Counted from the stretch's first letter, positions 19,063-28,357 are shown. The stretch: DNA of 64,000 bases from DATFVA01 sp963721075 (GCA_963721075.1 CAVRHV010000015.1:36136-100135); one strand, 5' to 3'. Program-made: numbers and translations. Notes: a model not told the origin generated them from the letters alone.

Positions 19063-20577
19063 ATGATTGAAGTACAGCAGCAGGGAATGTTGAAGGGCAA
19101 ACCGCCCGATCCCTGTATTGTTGTGATCTTCGGTGCATCAGGAGACCTTGCACATAAAGAATTAGTCCCCTCCCTCTTCGCACTAAATTGTCATAACCTG
19201 ATGCCCAAACAATGCGCTGTTATTGGCTTTTCACGAACCGAATTCTCGGATGATGATTTCCGAAAGGAAATGTTTGAGGCAGTCAAAAAAGATAGTATCT
19301 GCGGAGAAGATAAGTGGAATGAGTTTGCTAAAAATCTTTTCTACGTACCCGGAAATTTTAATGATGATGCTTCCAAATCATATAAAAAACTAAAAGAAAA
19401 GATATCAAAGCTGCAGAAAGATCTTGATATACCGGACAATATATTATTCCATCTTTCAACCGCACCTGCCTTTTATTCAACAATTGTGAAAAAACTCTCT
19501 GAATCAGGACTTTCGAAAAGCAATGATGGATGGCGGCGTGTGATTATAGAGAAGCCTTTCGGAGCTGACGAACAATCTGCACGACAACTCGACAAAGAAA
19601 TACACGAGGTGTTCGAGGAGAAGCAGATTTTTCGTATAGATCATTTCCTGGGAAAGGAAACGGTCCAGAACATGGTAGTCTTTCGCTTTGCGAATCCCGG
19701 GTTTGAACCTATCTGGAACAGAAATTACATCGATAATATTCAGATTACCGCGGCAGAAAGCATTGGTATAGGTTCCAGGGCGGGATTTTACGAGAAGACC
19801 GGTATCATAAGGGATATGATCCAGAACCATCTTCTTGAACTCTTATGTATGACGGCAATTGATCCCCCGGTAAATTATGACGGAGATTCGCTTAGAAATG
19901 AAACCCTTAAGGTGCTTAATTCAGTATGTAAAATAAATATCGAGAAAGATGTTGTACTTGGACAGTATGATTCGGGGAAAATTAAAGGCGATAAAGTAAA
20001 TGCATACAGAGAAGAAAAAAATGTTGATGCTGAATCAATGACTCCTACGTTTGCAGCTGTAAAATTAACTCTTGATAACTGGCGCTGGGCAGGTGTACCG
20101 GTATATCTTCGTACCGGAAAAAGAATGAATCAGAAGCTGACGGAAATTACAATAAAGTTTAAGCCGACACCGCACCTGATGTTCCCGATTAATCCTGAGG
20201 ATGAAAAAAAACATAATCAGCTGACATTCCGGCTTCAGCCTAACGAGGGTATAATATATACTTTTACGGCAAAACAGCCGGGTGCAGAGCTTCAGCTGCG
20301 ACCTGTTAATCTGAACTTCCGCTACGACAGGGCTTTCGGAATTAAAGAACCACCAAGTTCATATCAATGGCTTATACGTGATGCTATGCAGGGGGACCAG
20401 ACGCTGTTTCCTCATGCAGAATGGATCTATAAATCATGGCAGATAGTTGATCCGATTATAAAAAAGTGGGAGTCAGATCCCTGGCTGGATTTCCCGAATT
20501 ATAAACCGGGAAGCTGGGGCCCGAAGTCCGCAAACAAGCTGATCGAAAAGGATAACAATGAATGGAACGTACAATAA
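19063..20577 (+). CDS. zwf: Glucose-6-phosphate 1-dehydrogenase
   Basis: The frame has 504 residues from this ATG. It shows the coenzyme motif IVVIFGASGDLAHKELVPSLF, the substrate site EKPFG, the catalytic RIDHFLGKETVQNM with the active His near 194, and IIRDMIQNHLLELL. It makes 6-phosphogluconolactone and NAD(P)H from glucose-6-phosphate, the entry step of the oxidative pentose phosphate pathway. The start is doubtful: the strong ribosome site serves an ATG at 19026 in another frame (see the preceding entry). It is followed 9 bp later by a flavin disulfide oxidoreductase. Confidence 0.95.
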   Translation: MIEVQQQGMLKGKPPDPCIVVIFGASGDLAHKELVPSLFALNCHNLMPKQCAVIGFSRTEFSDDDFRKEMFEAVKKDSICGEDKWNEFAKNLFYVPGNFNDDASKSYKKLKEKISKLQKDLDIPDNILFHLSTAPAFYSTIVKKLSESGLSKSNDGWRRVIIEKPFGADEQSARQLDKEIHEVFEEKQIFRIDHFLGKETVQNMVVFRFANPGFEPIWNRNYIDNIQITAAESIGIGSRAGFYEKTGIIRDMIQNHLLELLCMTAIDPPVNYDGDSLRNETLKVLNSVCKINIEKDVVLGQYDSGKIKGDKVNAYREEKNVDAESMTPTFAAVKLTLDNWRWAGVPVYLRTGKRMNQKLTEITIKFKPTPHLMFPINPEDEKKHNQLTFRLQPNEGIIYTFTAKQPGAELQLRPVNLNFRYDRAFGIKEPPSSYQWLIRDAMQGDQTLFPHAEWIYKSWQIVDPIIKKWESDPWLDFPNYKPGSWGPKSANKLIEKDNNEWNVQ

Positions 20578-20586
20578 AGGATTTTA

Positions 20587-21978
20587 ATGGAAAATATCAC
20601 TGAATATAATGCCATTGTTATAGGAACAGGTCAGTCAGGTGTGCCTCTCGCAGAAATGCTGGCTGGTAAAGGATGGAAAACTGCGATAATAGAAAGATAT
20701 TTAGTCGGGGGCAGCTGTATAAATTATGGCTGCACACCTTCCAAAACAATGCAGGCAAGCTCTAATGTTGTTCACCTGGCCAAAAATGCCGATGTGTATG
20801 GCGTGCACAATTCTAATGTAGAATTAAATCTTGCCGAAGTGATCAGCCGTAAACAAAAAGTTGTGGATTCATTCAGGGAAGGACTTGAAAACGGAATTAA
20901 GGAAACCGAAAATCTTAAACTTATACGTGGTGAAGCTGAATTTACCGATAAAAAATTAATCCGCATCAAACTGAACGAAGGCGGCGATGAAACAATAACT
21001 GCGGATAAAATATTTATCAATACGGGCGGGAGTCCCTCAATACCGCAAATAAAGGGAATAGACACGGTTAACTATCTTACCTCTACAACTATAATGGAGC
21101 TGGAGGAAAAGCCTTCTCATTTAATGATCCTCGGCGGCGGATATATCGGTCTTGAGTTTGGTCAGATGTTCAGAAGGTTTGGAAGTGAAGTTACAATCAT
21201 TGAAAGGGGACCTCAGCTTCTTTCACGCGAAGATGAAGACATAGTGGCCGAGCTGGAGAAAATACTGAGAAACGAAGGAATAAATATTCTGAAAAACACA
21301 TCCCCGGTTGAGATAAGCAAAACAGAAGATGGCAATGTTAAGTTAAAAATGACTTCCGATGGAAAAGAAACTTACCTGACCGGCTCTCATTTACTCATTG
21401 CCGCCGGAAGAAAACCAAATACGGAATCACTTAACCTGAAAGCTGCAGGAATAAAAACAGACAAAAGAGGATACATAAAAGTTAATACAAAACTGCAGAC
21501 GAATGTGGATGGTATATATGCTATCGGAGATGTTAAGGGAGGCCCTGCTTTTACTCATATTTCTTACGATGACTTCAGGGTAATAAGAGACAATTTTTTC
21601 GGTAATAAAACCCATACGATCAGGAACCGGTTTGTTCCCTATACTATATTTGTTGATCCTCAGCTGGGAAGAGTGGGTATGACCGAAAAAGAAGCCCGTG
21701 ATAAAAACCTGAAATATAAAGTAGCAAAAATGGAAATGAGTCACGTCTCGAGAGCCAAGGAGCTTGGCGAGTTAAGCGGAATAATGAAAGCCCTTGTTGA
21801 TGCCGCATCTGGCAAAATCCTGGGATGCGCGATCCTCGGGGTGGACGGGGGAGAAATTGCCGCAATGATTGAGATTGCAATGATGGGAAATTTAAAATAT
21901 ACAGACCTGAAAGAAGGTATTTTCACACATCCGGCGTTAGCCGAATCCCTCAATAATCTTTTCGGTAAGATAAATTAA
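20587..21978 (+). CDS. FAD-dependent pyridine nucleotide-disulfide oxidoreductase (mercuric reductase/transhydrogenase-like)
   Basis: The 463-residue class I flavoprotein disulfide reductase has AIVIGTGQSGVPLAEMLA, redox-active GGSCINYGCTPSKT (CxxxxC), the NAD motif LGGGYIGLEFGQMFRRFG, AIGDVKGGPAFTH, and the C-terminal FTHPALAESL in place of the usual HPT-SE. It lacks the N-terminal heavy-metal domain and the C-terminal Cys pair of true MerA, so a mercury role is unlikely. It follows zwf by 9 bp with an AAGGAT site, so it may act on the NADPH made there, for example as a transhydrogenase or thiol reductase. That link is inference. Confidence 0.8.
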   Translation: MENITEYNAIVIGTGQSGVPLAEMLAGKGWKTAIIERYLVGGSCINYGCTPSKTMQASSNVVHLAKNADVYGVHNSNVELNLAEVISRKQKVVDSFREGLENGIKETENLKLIRGEAEFTDKKLIRIKLNEGGDETITADKIFINTGGSPSIPQIKGIDTVNYLTSTTIMELEEKPSHLMILGGGYIGLEFGQMFRRFGSEVTIIERGPQLLSREDEDIVAELEKILRNEGINILKNTSPVEISKTEDGNVKLKMTSDGKETYLTGSHLLIAAGRKPNTESLNLKAAGIKTDKRGYIKVNTKLQTNVDGIYAIGDVKGGPAFTHISYDDFRVIRDNFFGNKTHTIRNRFVPYTIFVDPQLGRVGMTEKEARDKNLKYKVAKMEMSHVSRAKELGELSGIMKALVDAASGKILGCAILGVDGGEIAAMIEIAMMGNLKYTDLKEGIFTHPALAESLNNLFGKIN

Positions 21979-22067
21979 TTTTTTCACCCTTCCTGTTTGA
22001 TTTAACTCATTACAGCTTAGAACCATAAGTGCTAAGTTATTCTAAAATAATCAGATGAGGTAAAATA

Positions 22068-22163
22068 ATGGCGGTATGTGAAGTCTGCGGAAATGATTAT
22101 TCCGGTTCTTTTGAAATTCATACCCACAAAAGGTTTAGCATAGGAGGTGTTTTTCTGATATGA
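22068..22163 (+). pseudogene. N-terminal remnant of a small Cys-rich (zinc-ribbon-like) protein
   Basis: The 31-codon frame begins MAVCEVCGNDYSGSFEIH, which I recognise as the start of a family of roughly 70-90-residue bacterial proteins with paired CxxC motifs (normally continuing to further Cys pairs). Here only the first CxxC is left and the frame runs into an unrelated tail (HKRFSIGGVFLI) ending at the ATG of the DJ-1 gene (ATGA overlap). The missing part seems deleted, not just frame-shifted. Confidence 0.5.
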
Positions 22164-22679
22164 AACTCAGAGGTAGAAAAATAGCAATATTCGTTGAAAA
22201 ACTGTTTGAAGATCTGGAATTCTGGTATCCCTATCTTCGTATGAAAGAAGAGGAAGCAGATGTCTGCGTTGTAGCTCCTAAGGTGGAAAAATACGAAGGC
22301 AAACATGGATTAACGGCAAAGGCAGAATCAATCCATTGTCGGAGTCAAAACTGATGAGTTTAATGCTCTCATCATTCCGGGAGGATACTCCCCCGATCAT
22401 ATGAGAAGAACTCCGGAGATGGTGGAATTCGTAAAGAAGATGAATCAGGAAAAGAAACCTATCGCGGCCATATGTCATGGTCCCTGGATGCTTGCGTCTG
22501 CCGACATAATCAGCGGTAAAAAAGTTACTAGCTTCTTCTCAATTAAAGATGACCTGATTCATGCGGGAGCCGAATGGGTTGATCAGGAAGTTGTAAAAGA
22601 CGGGAATATAATAACGTCGCGTAATCCTGATGACCTCCCCGCTTTTTGCAAAAAGATAATAGACACACTTGAAAAATAA
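22160..22679 (+). CDS. DJ-1/PfpI family protein (YhbO-like); frameshifted
   Basis: The first frame (MKLRGRKIAIFVEKLFEDLEFWYPYL...) stops at 22354, while the second frame already matches from TIVGVKTDEFNALIIPGG. It then carries the nucleophile elbow IAAICHGPWMLASA and KVTSFFSIKDDLIHAGAEW. One extra base in TCAATCC near 22331 explains the split. Joined, the protein is about 172 residues with Glu near 17 and the catalytic Cys in AICHG, typical of PfpI/YhbO proteins (peptidase, chaperone or glyoxalase-like deglycase roles are claimed for the family). The gene stands alone between the disulfide oxidoreductase and sodC. Confidence 0.82.
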
Positions 22680-22787
22680 AATCTGAATTATGAATAGAAG
22701 CACGGCATCCGGGATTTTTCATTCTAAGCATTTTGAAGTACTCAGTGGCGTTTTAAGATAACTTTTCAATAAATATAGGAGGATGGT

Positions 22788-23372
22788 TTGTTTAAATTTA
22801 TAAGTTCTTCATTGATTATTTTTGGTTTGTTCATCGTTACAGGCTGTCAGCAGAATACGGATCGACAGATGCCGTCGACTTCGTCCGGTACATCGGGCGC
22901 GGTAATGAATAACCAGCCGGAAATAACAAAGGCTGTTGCCGAACTTCACGGCACTAAAGGGAACGACGTCAGCGGAATAGTAACTTTCACAAAAGTAGCA
23001 AACGGGATTAGAATTGTTGCTGACGTAACCGGATTGAAACCCGGCAAACATGGCTTTCACATCCACGAATACGGCGACTGCACAGCAGAGGACGGAACTT
23101 CAGCCGGTGGTCACTTTAACCCTGAAAATGTGCAGCATGGTGCGCCGACCGATTCCATCAGACATGTAGGAGATCTTGGGAATATTGAAGCCGGGAAGGA
23201 TGGAACTGCCCATTTCGAAATGACCGATGCATTGATGAGCTTTTCCGGTTCTCATTCGATAATTGGAAGAGGTGTGATTGTACACGGCGGCGAAGATGAT
23301 CTTACTTCACAGCCTTCTGGTAATGCGGGTCCGCGGGTTGCTTGCGGTGTAATAGGAATTGCAGAGCCTTAA
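22788..23372 (+). CDS. sodC: Cu/Zn superoxide dismutase, lipoprotein
   Basis: The protein has 194 residues with a TTG start 5 bases after AGGAGG. An ATG inside that site is in the wrong frame. The N-terminus is a lipoprotein signal with lipobox IVTGC. The dismutase part has HGFHIHEYGDC (copper His ligands and a disulfide Cys), GGHFNPE and DLGNIEAGKDG, RGVIVHGGEDD, and a final GPRVACGVIGI. It converts superoxide to peroxide in the periplasm or at the outer membrane. All metal ligands appear present. Confidence 0.93.
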   Translation: MFKFISSSLIIFGLFIVTGCQQNTDRQMPSTSSGTSGAVMNNQPEITKAVAELHGTKGNDVSGIVTFTKVANGIRIVADVTGLKPGKHGFHIHEYGDCTAEDGTSAGGHFNPENVQHGAPTDSIRHVGDLGNIEAGKDGTAHFEMTDALMSFSGSHSIIGRGVIVHGGEDDLTSQPSGNAGPRVACGVIGIAEP

Positions 23373-23533
23373 AATCAGGAGATGATTGCTTTTTTATATG
23401 ACAACTCTTAATATTTAAGACCTTTGTGAGGACTTAATAATTATTTTACAACGCATATGTGTTATCGATAAAAGATAATAAAGTAAATTATTTTAATGGT
23501 TCTTTTTAGCCACTTCTCTTATGTTTATTCTCA

Positions 23534-24772
23534 TTGTTATCTCTCAGCTGCGGAGGCAAAGAAAAGCAGTTTACGATCTGGATAGGAGGTTCTCCGGAGG
23601 AAATAAACTTCTGGGAAACAATTGTCAAAGAATTCGAAAATGAATACCATTATAATCTGCAGCTTGTAAGACAGCCGACTTATTCCGATCAGCGCAGACA
23701 GGCACTTGTCGTCTCCCTCGAGGCTTCTCAGCCGAATCCGGATCTGTTTTTAATGGACGTAATATGGATAGATCAGTTTGTGAAATCCGGATGGCTGGAA
23801 CCACTTAATAGCTTTGCAGAAAAAGACAGCTTTTCCACAAAACAGTTTTTCAGCAAAACAATCAGACAAGCTGACAGCTACAATAATAAATTGTATGCGC
23901 TGCCTGTATTTATAGATGTTGCTCTGCTTTATTACAGAAAAGATCTGCTGGAAAAGTATGGTTACGAAAGTCCTCCCGAAACATGGAGGCAGCTTCTTGA
24001 CATGAGCATAAAGATCCAGCGGGAAGAAAGAAAAACTAACCGGAGTTTTAATGGATTTGTATGGCAGGGAGCCCAGTACGAAGGACTTGTCTGCACATTT
24101 CTCGAGTTTGTCTCTTCTATGGGCGGCGGGATTATGCGAGGCGATTCCATTGAAATAAATACTGCTAATAACATAAAAGCTCTCAGCTTTATGCAGAACT
24201 TAATCAGAAAGTATAATGTCTCTCCGGAAAACACCTATACAGAAATGAAGGAAGAGGAAGTCAGAAGAACTTTTCAACGGGGAAACGCTTTGTTTGAAAG
24301 GAACTGGACGTATGCATGGCAGCTTCATCAATCAGATAATTCCGCAGTAAAAGGTAAAACAGGTATAGAGCTTCTGCCGCATGCTCCGGATGACAGTTCG
24401 GTATCTGCATTAGGCGGGTGGCATATTGGTATCTCAAAATTTTCCGATATGAAGGATAAAGCGTGGCAGTTTATAAAGTTCGTCACCTCTTTCAAAATAC
24501 AGAAGGAAATGCTCATGAGGATTGGATGGAATCCGGGAAGAAAAGATGTCTATGAAGATGCGGAAGTACAGAATAAAATGCCGCGCGTTAAGATATTAAA
24601 AGAGGCATTTGATCACACAGTTTCCCGTCCTGCTTTACCCTTTTATCCGCAGGTATCAGAGGTTATACAGCGTTATATAAATAATTGCCTGGCAGGCAAA
24701 GAGAGTCCTCAGGATGCTCTGCAAACAGTATCCGATGAAGTCAAAAAAATAGAAAAACTGTATGGAGATTAA
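23534..24772 (+). CDS. ABC sugar transporter, extracellular solute-binding protein (family 1)
   Basis: The 412-residue frame from a TTG fits a MalE/family-1 binding protein: FTIWIGGSPEEINFWETIV, DLFLMDVIWIDQFVKSGWL, FIDVALLYYRKDLLEKYG, ALGGWHIGISKF and KFVTSFKIQKEML. The start is odd. In this frame a signal-peptide-like PLLLCLFSLLSLSCGG with lipobox Cys is readable from 23510, but no ATG precedes it. An ATG at 23496 in another frame would join it if one T were missing near 23514. A likely lipoprotein therefore has its first codons broken. An imperfect palindrome (AACGCATATGTGTT, 23450-23463) lies just upstream. It overlaps the permease gene. Confidence 0.85.
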   Translation: MLSLSCGGKEKQFTIWIGGSPEEINFWETIVKEFENEYHYNLQLVRQPTYSDQRRQALVVSLEASQPNPDLFLMDVIWIDQFVKSGWLEPLNSFAEKDSFSTKQFFSKTIRQADSYNNKLYALPVFIDVALLYYRKDLLEKYGYESPPETWRQLLDMSIKIQREERKTNRSFNGFVWQGAQYEGLVCTFLEFVSSMGGGIMRGDSIEINTANNIKALSFMQNLIRKYNVSPENTYTEMKEEEVRRTFQRGNALFERNWTYAWQLHQSDNSAVKGKTGIELLPHAPDDSSVSALGGWHIGISKFSDMKDKAWQFIKFVTSFKIQKEMLMRIGWNPGRKDVYEDAEVQNKMPRVKILKEAFDHTVSRPALPFYPQVSEVIQRYINNCLAGKESPQDALQTVSDEVKKIEKLYGD

Positions 24773-25652
24773 GCAGGACTACAACAGAGATGAAGTAAAA
24801 ACCGGACTGCTGTTTAATGTCCCTCTGGTGATAACTGCTGTGGTTTTTATTTTAATCCCTATCGCAGGAACAATAATAACAAGTCTGCACCGTGATGTTA
24901 CCTTTCTGCCATCTGAATTTCTCGGATTGAAAAACTACGGCAGACTGCTGGGGGATGCGCACTTCTGGCAGTCGGTTCGTTTTACCCTCCTTTTTGTGCT
25001 GGCTTCGGTCACGCTTGAGCTGATTTTCGGTTTGATCTTTGCACTTGTGCTGAATGAAACGCTTCCCGCAAGAGGCCTTTTCAGGGTGGCTATTCTCATC
25101 CCCTGGGCAATCCCGATTGCAATTTCAGGCAGGATATGGCAGTTGATTTATAACTTCGAGTATGGCCTGTTTAATTATCTTGTTCAGTTTTTCGGGATCA
25201 CCAATGAACCTGTCAGCTGGCTGGGCTCATCTTTCGGGGCATTTGCTTCTGTCGTTATTGCTGATGTCTGGAAGACCACCCCCTTCATGGCTATTATTAT
25301 TCTTGCGGGTTTATCAACCATCCCGCGTGATCTTTATAAACAGGCAATGATTGATGGAACTAATTTTGTTCAGCGATTTTTCAGAATTACTCTGCCTTTG
25401 CTCATGCCGGTAATTATTGTTGCTTTATTATTCAGGACGGTCGATGCGATCAGAATATTTGATCTGGTTTATGTACTGACCGGAGGCGGACCTGGGGGCA
25501 GCACTACATCTATATCTCTTTATGCTTATAACTATTATGTGACCGGTGATTTTGGATATGGTTCTGCGGTTTCGGTTATTGTTTTCTTTTTAGCGGCACT
25601 TCTGGCAGCAGCTTATATAAAGCTGGGGAAATTCAGGGAGGCTGTTAAATGA
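24762..25652 (+). CDS. ABC sugar transporter permease (MalF type)
   Basis: The 296-residue protein has about six membrane helices and the permease EAA-type loop QAMIDGTNFVQRFFRITLPLL, which docks on the ATPase. The N-terminus (LLFNVPLVITAVVFILIPIAG) and GLKNYGRLLGDAHFWQS are typical of carbohydrate uptake family 1 (MalF/UgpA). Its ATG lies 11 bp inside the binding-protein gene and its end overlaps the next permease by 4 bp, so the genes are translationally coupled. The substrate is probably a di- or oligosaccharide (trehalose/maltose group), inferred from family only. Confidence 0.92.
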   Translation: MEIKQDYNRDEVKTGLLFNVPLVITAVVFILIPIAGTIITSLHRDVTFLPSEFLGLKNYGRLLGDAHFWQSVRFTLLFVLASVTLELIFGLIFALVLNETLPARGLFRVAILIPWAIPIAISGRIWQLIYNFEYGLFNYLVQFFGITNEPVSWLGSSFGAFASVVIADVWKTTPFMAIIILAGLSTIPRDLYKQAMIDGTNFVQRFFRITLPLLMPVIIVALLFRTVDAIRIFDLVYVLTGGGPGGSTTSISLYAYNYYVTGDFGYGSAVSVIVFFLAALLAAAYIKLGKFREAVK

Positions 25653-26479
25653 GAGAGCAGCGAACCATAACACTATTAAAAATTTTCGGGGCTGTCTTTC
25701 TCCTGCTTTTCTGCCTTATCCCCTTTGCCTGGATGATTGTTATTTCTTTGACTAAGAATCCCGACTTTCTTGCTTCGGGGCAAACGTTATCATTTACATT
25801 TACCAATTATTCGGATCTGCTTAAAAGCGGATCGACTCATCTCCTAGATTATTTAAGAAATAGTCTCATTATCTCTATCCTCTCTGCAGTATGTGCAACT
25901 TTATTTGCAGGTTTATCAGCCTATGCAATCACCAGACTGACTTTTCCCGGCCGAATAATTATACCGCTGACACTGCTGGCTTTCTCTATGTTTCCACAGA
26001 TAAGCATTATCGGTTATCTGTTTAAGCTGATGACATGGCTCGGATGGATAAATACATATTATGCTCTGATATTTCCATACATTACGCTGGGACTTCCTCT
26101 TGCGCTATGGATTATGCTCAGCTACCTGTCGCGTGTTTCAACAGAGCTTGATAAGGCGGCTCTTATTGACGGAGCTACGCGCTGGCAGATACTGCGGAAA
26201 ATAATTTTCCCTGTTGCGCTGCCGGGTATTTTTTCCACCTTTATGTTGATACTGATTTATTCCTTCAATGAATTTCTTTTCGCTTTGATGCTTACTATTG
26301 ATTATAAAGCACGCACGATACCCGTGGGAATCGCTTTATTTGAAGGGCTGCATGGTCAGGTTCCCTGGGGGTATATAATGGCAAGCGCAGTAATTGCAGT
26401 GATCCCTTTAATTATTCTGATATCATTTTTCCAGAGATATATAATTCAGGGATTGACTGAAGGAGCGGTTAAAGGATGA
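25649..26479 (+). CDS. ABC sugar transporter permease (MalG type)
   Basis: The 276-residue protein has six predicted helices and the EAA loop KAALIDGATRWQILRKIIFP. The sequence AWMIVISLTKNPDF near the start, FAGLSAYAITRLTFPG and LPLALWIMLSYL are characteristic of the MalG branch. It starts with an ATGA overlap from the MalF-type gene and ends with an ATGA overlap into the ATPase gene. With the other permease it would form the heterodimeric channel in the inner membrane. Confidence 0.92.
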   Translation: MREQRTITLLKIFGAVFLLLFCLIPFAWMIVISLTKNPDFLASGQTLSFTFTNYSDLLKSGSTHLLDYLRNSLIISILSAVCATLFAGLSAYAITRLTFPGRIIIPLTLLAFSMFPQISIIGYLFKLMTWLGWINTYYALIFPYITLGLPLALWIMLSYLSRVSTELDKAALIDGATRWQILRKIIFPVALPGIFSTFMLILIYSFNEFLFALMLTIDYKARTIPVGIALFEGLHGQVPWGYIMASAVIAVIPLIILISFFQRYIIQGLTEGAVKG

Positions 26480-27552
26480 AAAGTGTAAGTATTAAAAATA
26501 TCAGAAAGAAATTCTTTACTGTCAGGAGAGGCACAGTAGAAGCGCTTAAAGGAATTAACATAGAGATTGAAGCTGGAAAGTTTTTTGTATTGCTTGGACC
26601 AAGCGGATGCGGCAAATCTACGCTGCTTAATATAATTGCAGGTATTGAAAGACCCTCGGAAGGTGAAATACAATTCGGAAATAAACCGGTGGTATCTGTT
26701 GATCAGAAACTATTTTTATCGCCCCGGGAACGTGATGTGGCAATGGTATTTCAGAGCTATGCGCTTTATCCTCATCTGAGTGTGAGAGAGAATATTTCTT
26801 TTCCGTTGAAGATTGCTAAAATGAATAAGGCGGAAATCAGGAAAAAAGTAGAGAAAGCTGCCGGGATACTTGAAATCAATGAGATCCTCGAAGCAAAGCC
26901 GGGTGAATTAAGCGGCGGACAAAGACAGCGCGTAGCTCTCGGGAGAGCTATTGTCAGAGAGCCCAATGTTCTTCTGCTTGACGAACCCCTTTCGAATCTT
27001 GATGCTATGCTTAGAATTACTATGAGAAGCGAATTAAAAGAAATACAAAGAGAGTTAAACCTCACAACTATCTATGTAACACATGATCAGACAGAAGCTA
27101 TGTCTCTCGGGGATTCAATTGCAGTTCTAAGAAAGGGCGAAGTACAGCAGATAGGCACACCTTATGAAGTTTATAATGAACCTCAAAATCTATTCGTGGC
27201 AAAGTTTATCGGCTCCCCTCCTATGAATATTCTCGATATGGAAATGATAAACCGGATGGAAATGAAAATCAGCCGGCTTGCAGGAAAGACGAATAAAAAA
27301 ATTATTGCCGGACTAAGACCGGAAGATTTAAAGGTCGTTCCTGAAAATGAAGGAATCCTCAAAGGAAAACTCAGAATGGTAGGGCCGGTCGGCAGTGAAT
27401 CCCTTCTTTATCTCTCTGTTGAGGGAACGGAGCTATTAGCTAAGGTATCGGATAAACCTCAATTTAGTGAGGGTGATAAAATAGGAATAGATTTCAATGA
27501 GAGTAAGCTTCTTCTTTTTGATAAGGACAGGGAGAAAAGAATTGAGGAGTAA
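26476..27552 (+). CDS. ABC sugar transporter ATP-binding protein (MalK/UgpC-like)
   Basis: The 358-residue ATPase has Walker A LGPSGCGKST near residue 42, a Q-loop in MVFQSYALYPHL, signature LSGGQRQRVALGRA, Walker B VLLLDEPLSNLD and the switch VTHDQTEA. A C-terminal TOBE/OB regulatory domain (GLRPEDLKVVPE) is shorter than in E. coli MalK. It powers the importer encoded by the three genes before it and overlaps the second permease by 4 bp. The importer thus carries its own dedicated ATPase. Confidence 0.93.
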   Translation: MKSVSIKNIRKKFFTVRRGTVEALKGINIEIEAGKFFVLLGPSGCGKSTLLNIIAGIERPSEGEIQFGNKPVVSVDQKLFLSPRERDVAMVFQSYALYPHLSVRENISFPLKIAKMNKAEIRKKVEKAAGILEINEILEAKPGELSGGQRQRVALGRAIVREPNVLLLDEPLSNLDAMLRITMRSELKEIQRELNLTTIYVTHDQTEAMSLGDSIAVLRKGEVQQIGTPYEVYNEPQNLFVAKFIGSPPMNILDMEMINRMEMKISRLAGKTNKKIIAGLRPEDLKVVPENEGILKGKLRMVGPVGSESLLYLSVEGTELLAKVSDKPQFSEGDKIGIDFNESKLLLFDKDREKRIEE

Positions 27553-27557
27553 TTATT

Positions 27558-28286
27558 ATGAAGGGAAAAATATTTATAGGAACTTCTGGTTGGAATTATA
27601 AACACTGGAAAGGTAATTTTTATCCCGAAGAGCTGAAACATAAAAAGTGGCTTGAGTTTTATTCCGAAAAATTGAAATCGGTTGAAATAAATAATTCTTT
27701 CTATCATCTCCCGGAAACCAAAACTTTAAAGACCTGGAAAGATATAACTCCAAAGAATTTCATGTTTGCTGTTAAGGGGAGCCGGTACATAACACATATG
27801 AAAAAGCTTAAAGCTCCCAAAACAAGCAGCAGGAAACTTTTTACACGCATTAAGCACCTGGAAAATAAATTGGGTCCCATCCTTTTTCAGCTTCCTCCGG
27901 GATGGGGATACAACAGGGAAAGATTTCAGAATTTTATAGAATCCATGCCCGATAAGTACCGGTATACGTTTGAATTCAGAGAAAAAGAATGGTGGAATGA
28001 TGAAGTTCTGGAATTGCTGAAGAAACACAATTCAGCATTCTGCATCTACGAGCTGGCAGGAACTTTAACACCCAAAGAGATAACAGCGGATTTTGTATAC
28101 ATTCGTTTACATGGTCCCGGCGGCAAATACCAGGGTAATTACAGCAGAAAGCAACTGGCGGGATGGGCAGGAGCAATAACGGCATGGCAGAAAAAAAATA
28201 AAGATGTACATCTTTATTTTGATAACGATGACAGAGGTTATGCAGTAAAAAACGCACAGGAACTGAAGGAAATGCTGTCATCTTGA
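27558..28286 (+). CDS. DUF72 domain protein
   Basis: The 242-residue TIM-barrel-like DUF72 (YecE) protein has FIGTSGWNYKHWKGNFYP at the start, YSEKLKSVEINNSFYHLP, GPILFQLPPGW, FEFREKEWW and the C-terminal YIRLHGPGGKYQGNYS and YFDNDDRGYAVKNA. The family's biochemical role is unknown. It lies 5 bp after the ABC ATPase gene and is probably co-transcribed. The fused context suggests, but does not show, a link with sugar uptake or processing. Confidence 0.88.
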   Translation: MKGKIFIGTSGWNYKHWKGNFYPEELKHKKWLEFYSEKLKSVEINNSFYHLPETKTLKTWKDITPKNFMFAVKGSRYITHMKKLKAPKTSSRKLFTRIKHLENKLGPILFQLPPGWGYNRERFQNFIESMPDKYRYTFEFREKEWWNDEVLELLKKHNSAFCIYELAGTLTPKEITADFVYIRLHGPGGKYQGNYSRKQLAGWAGAITAWQKKNKDVHLYFDNDDRGYAVKNAQELKEMLSS

Positions 28287-28357
28287 TTTTGATCATAAAG
28301 ATAAAATCTTATAATGGTTAAATATCAGTTTACAATCATCTACAAATAAAGGAGAAA

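Noticed and set aside
20587..21978. Naming the flavoprotein mercuric reductase (merA)
   Set aside because: It lacks the heavy-metal domain and C-terminal Cys pair of MerA and there is no mer context.
22783..22785. ATG as sodC start
   Set aside because: It lies inside the ribosome site and is out of frame with the lipoprotein signal; the TTG at 22788 fits.
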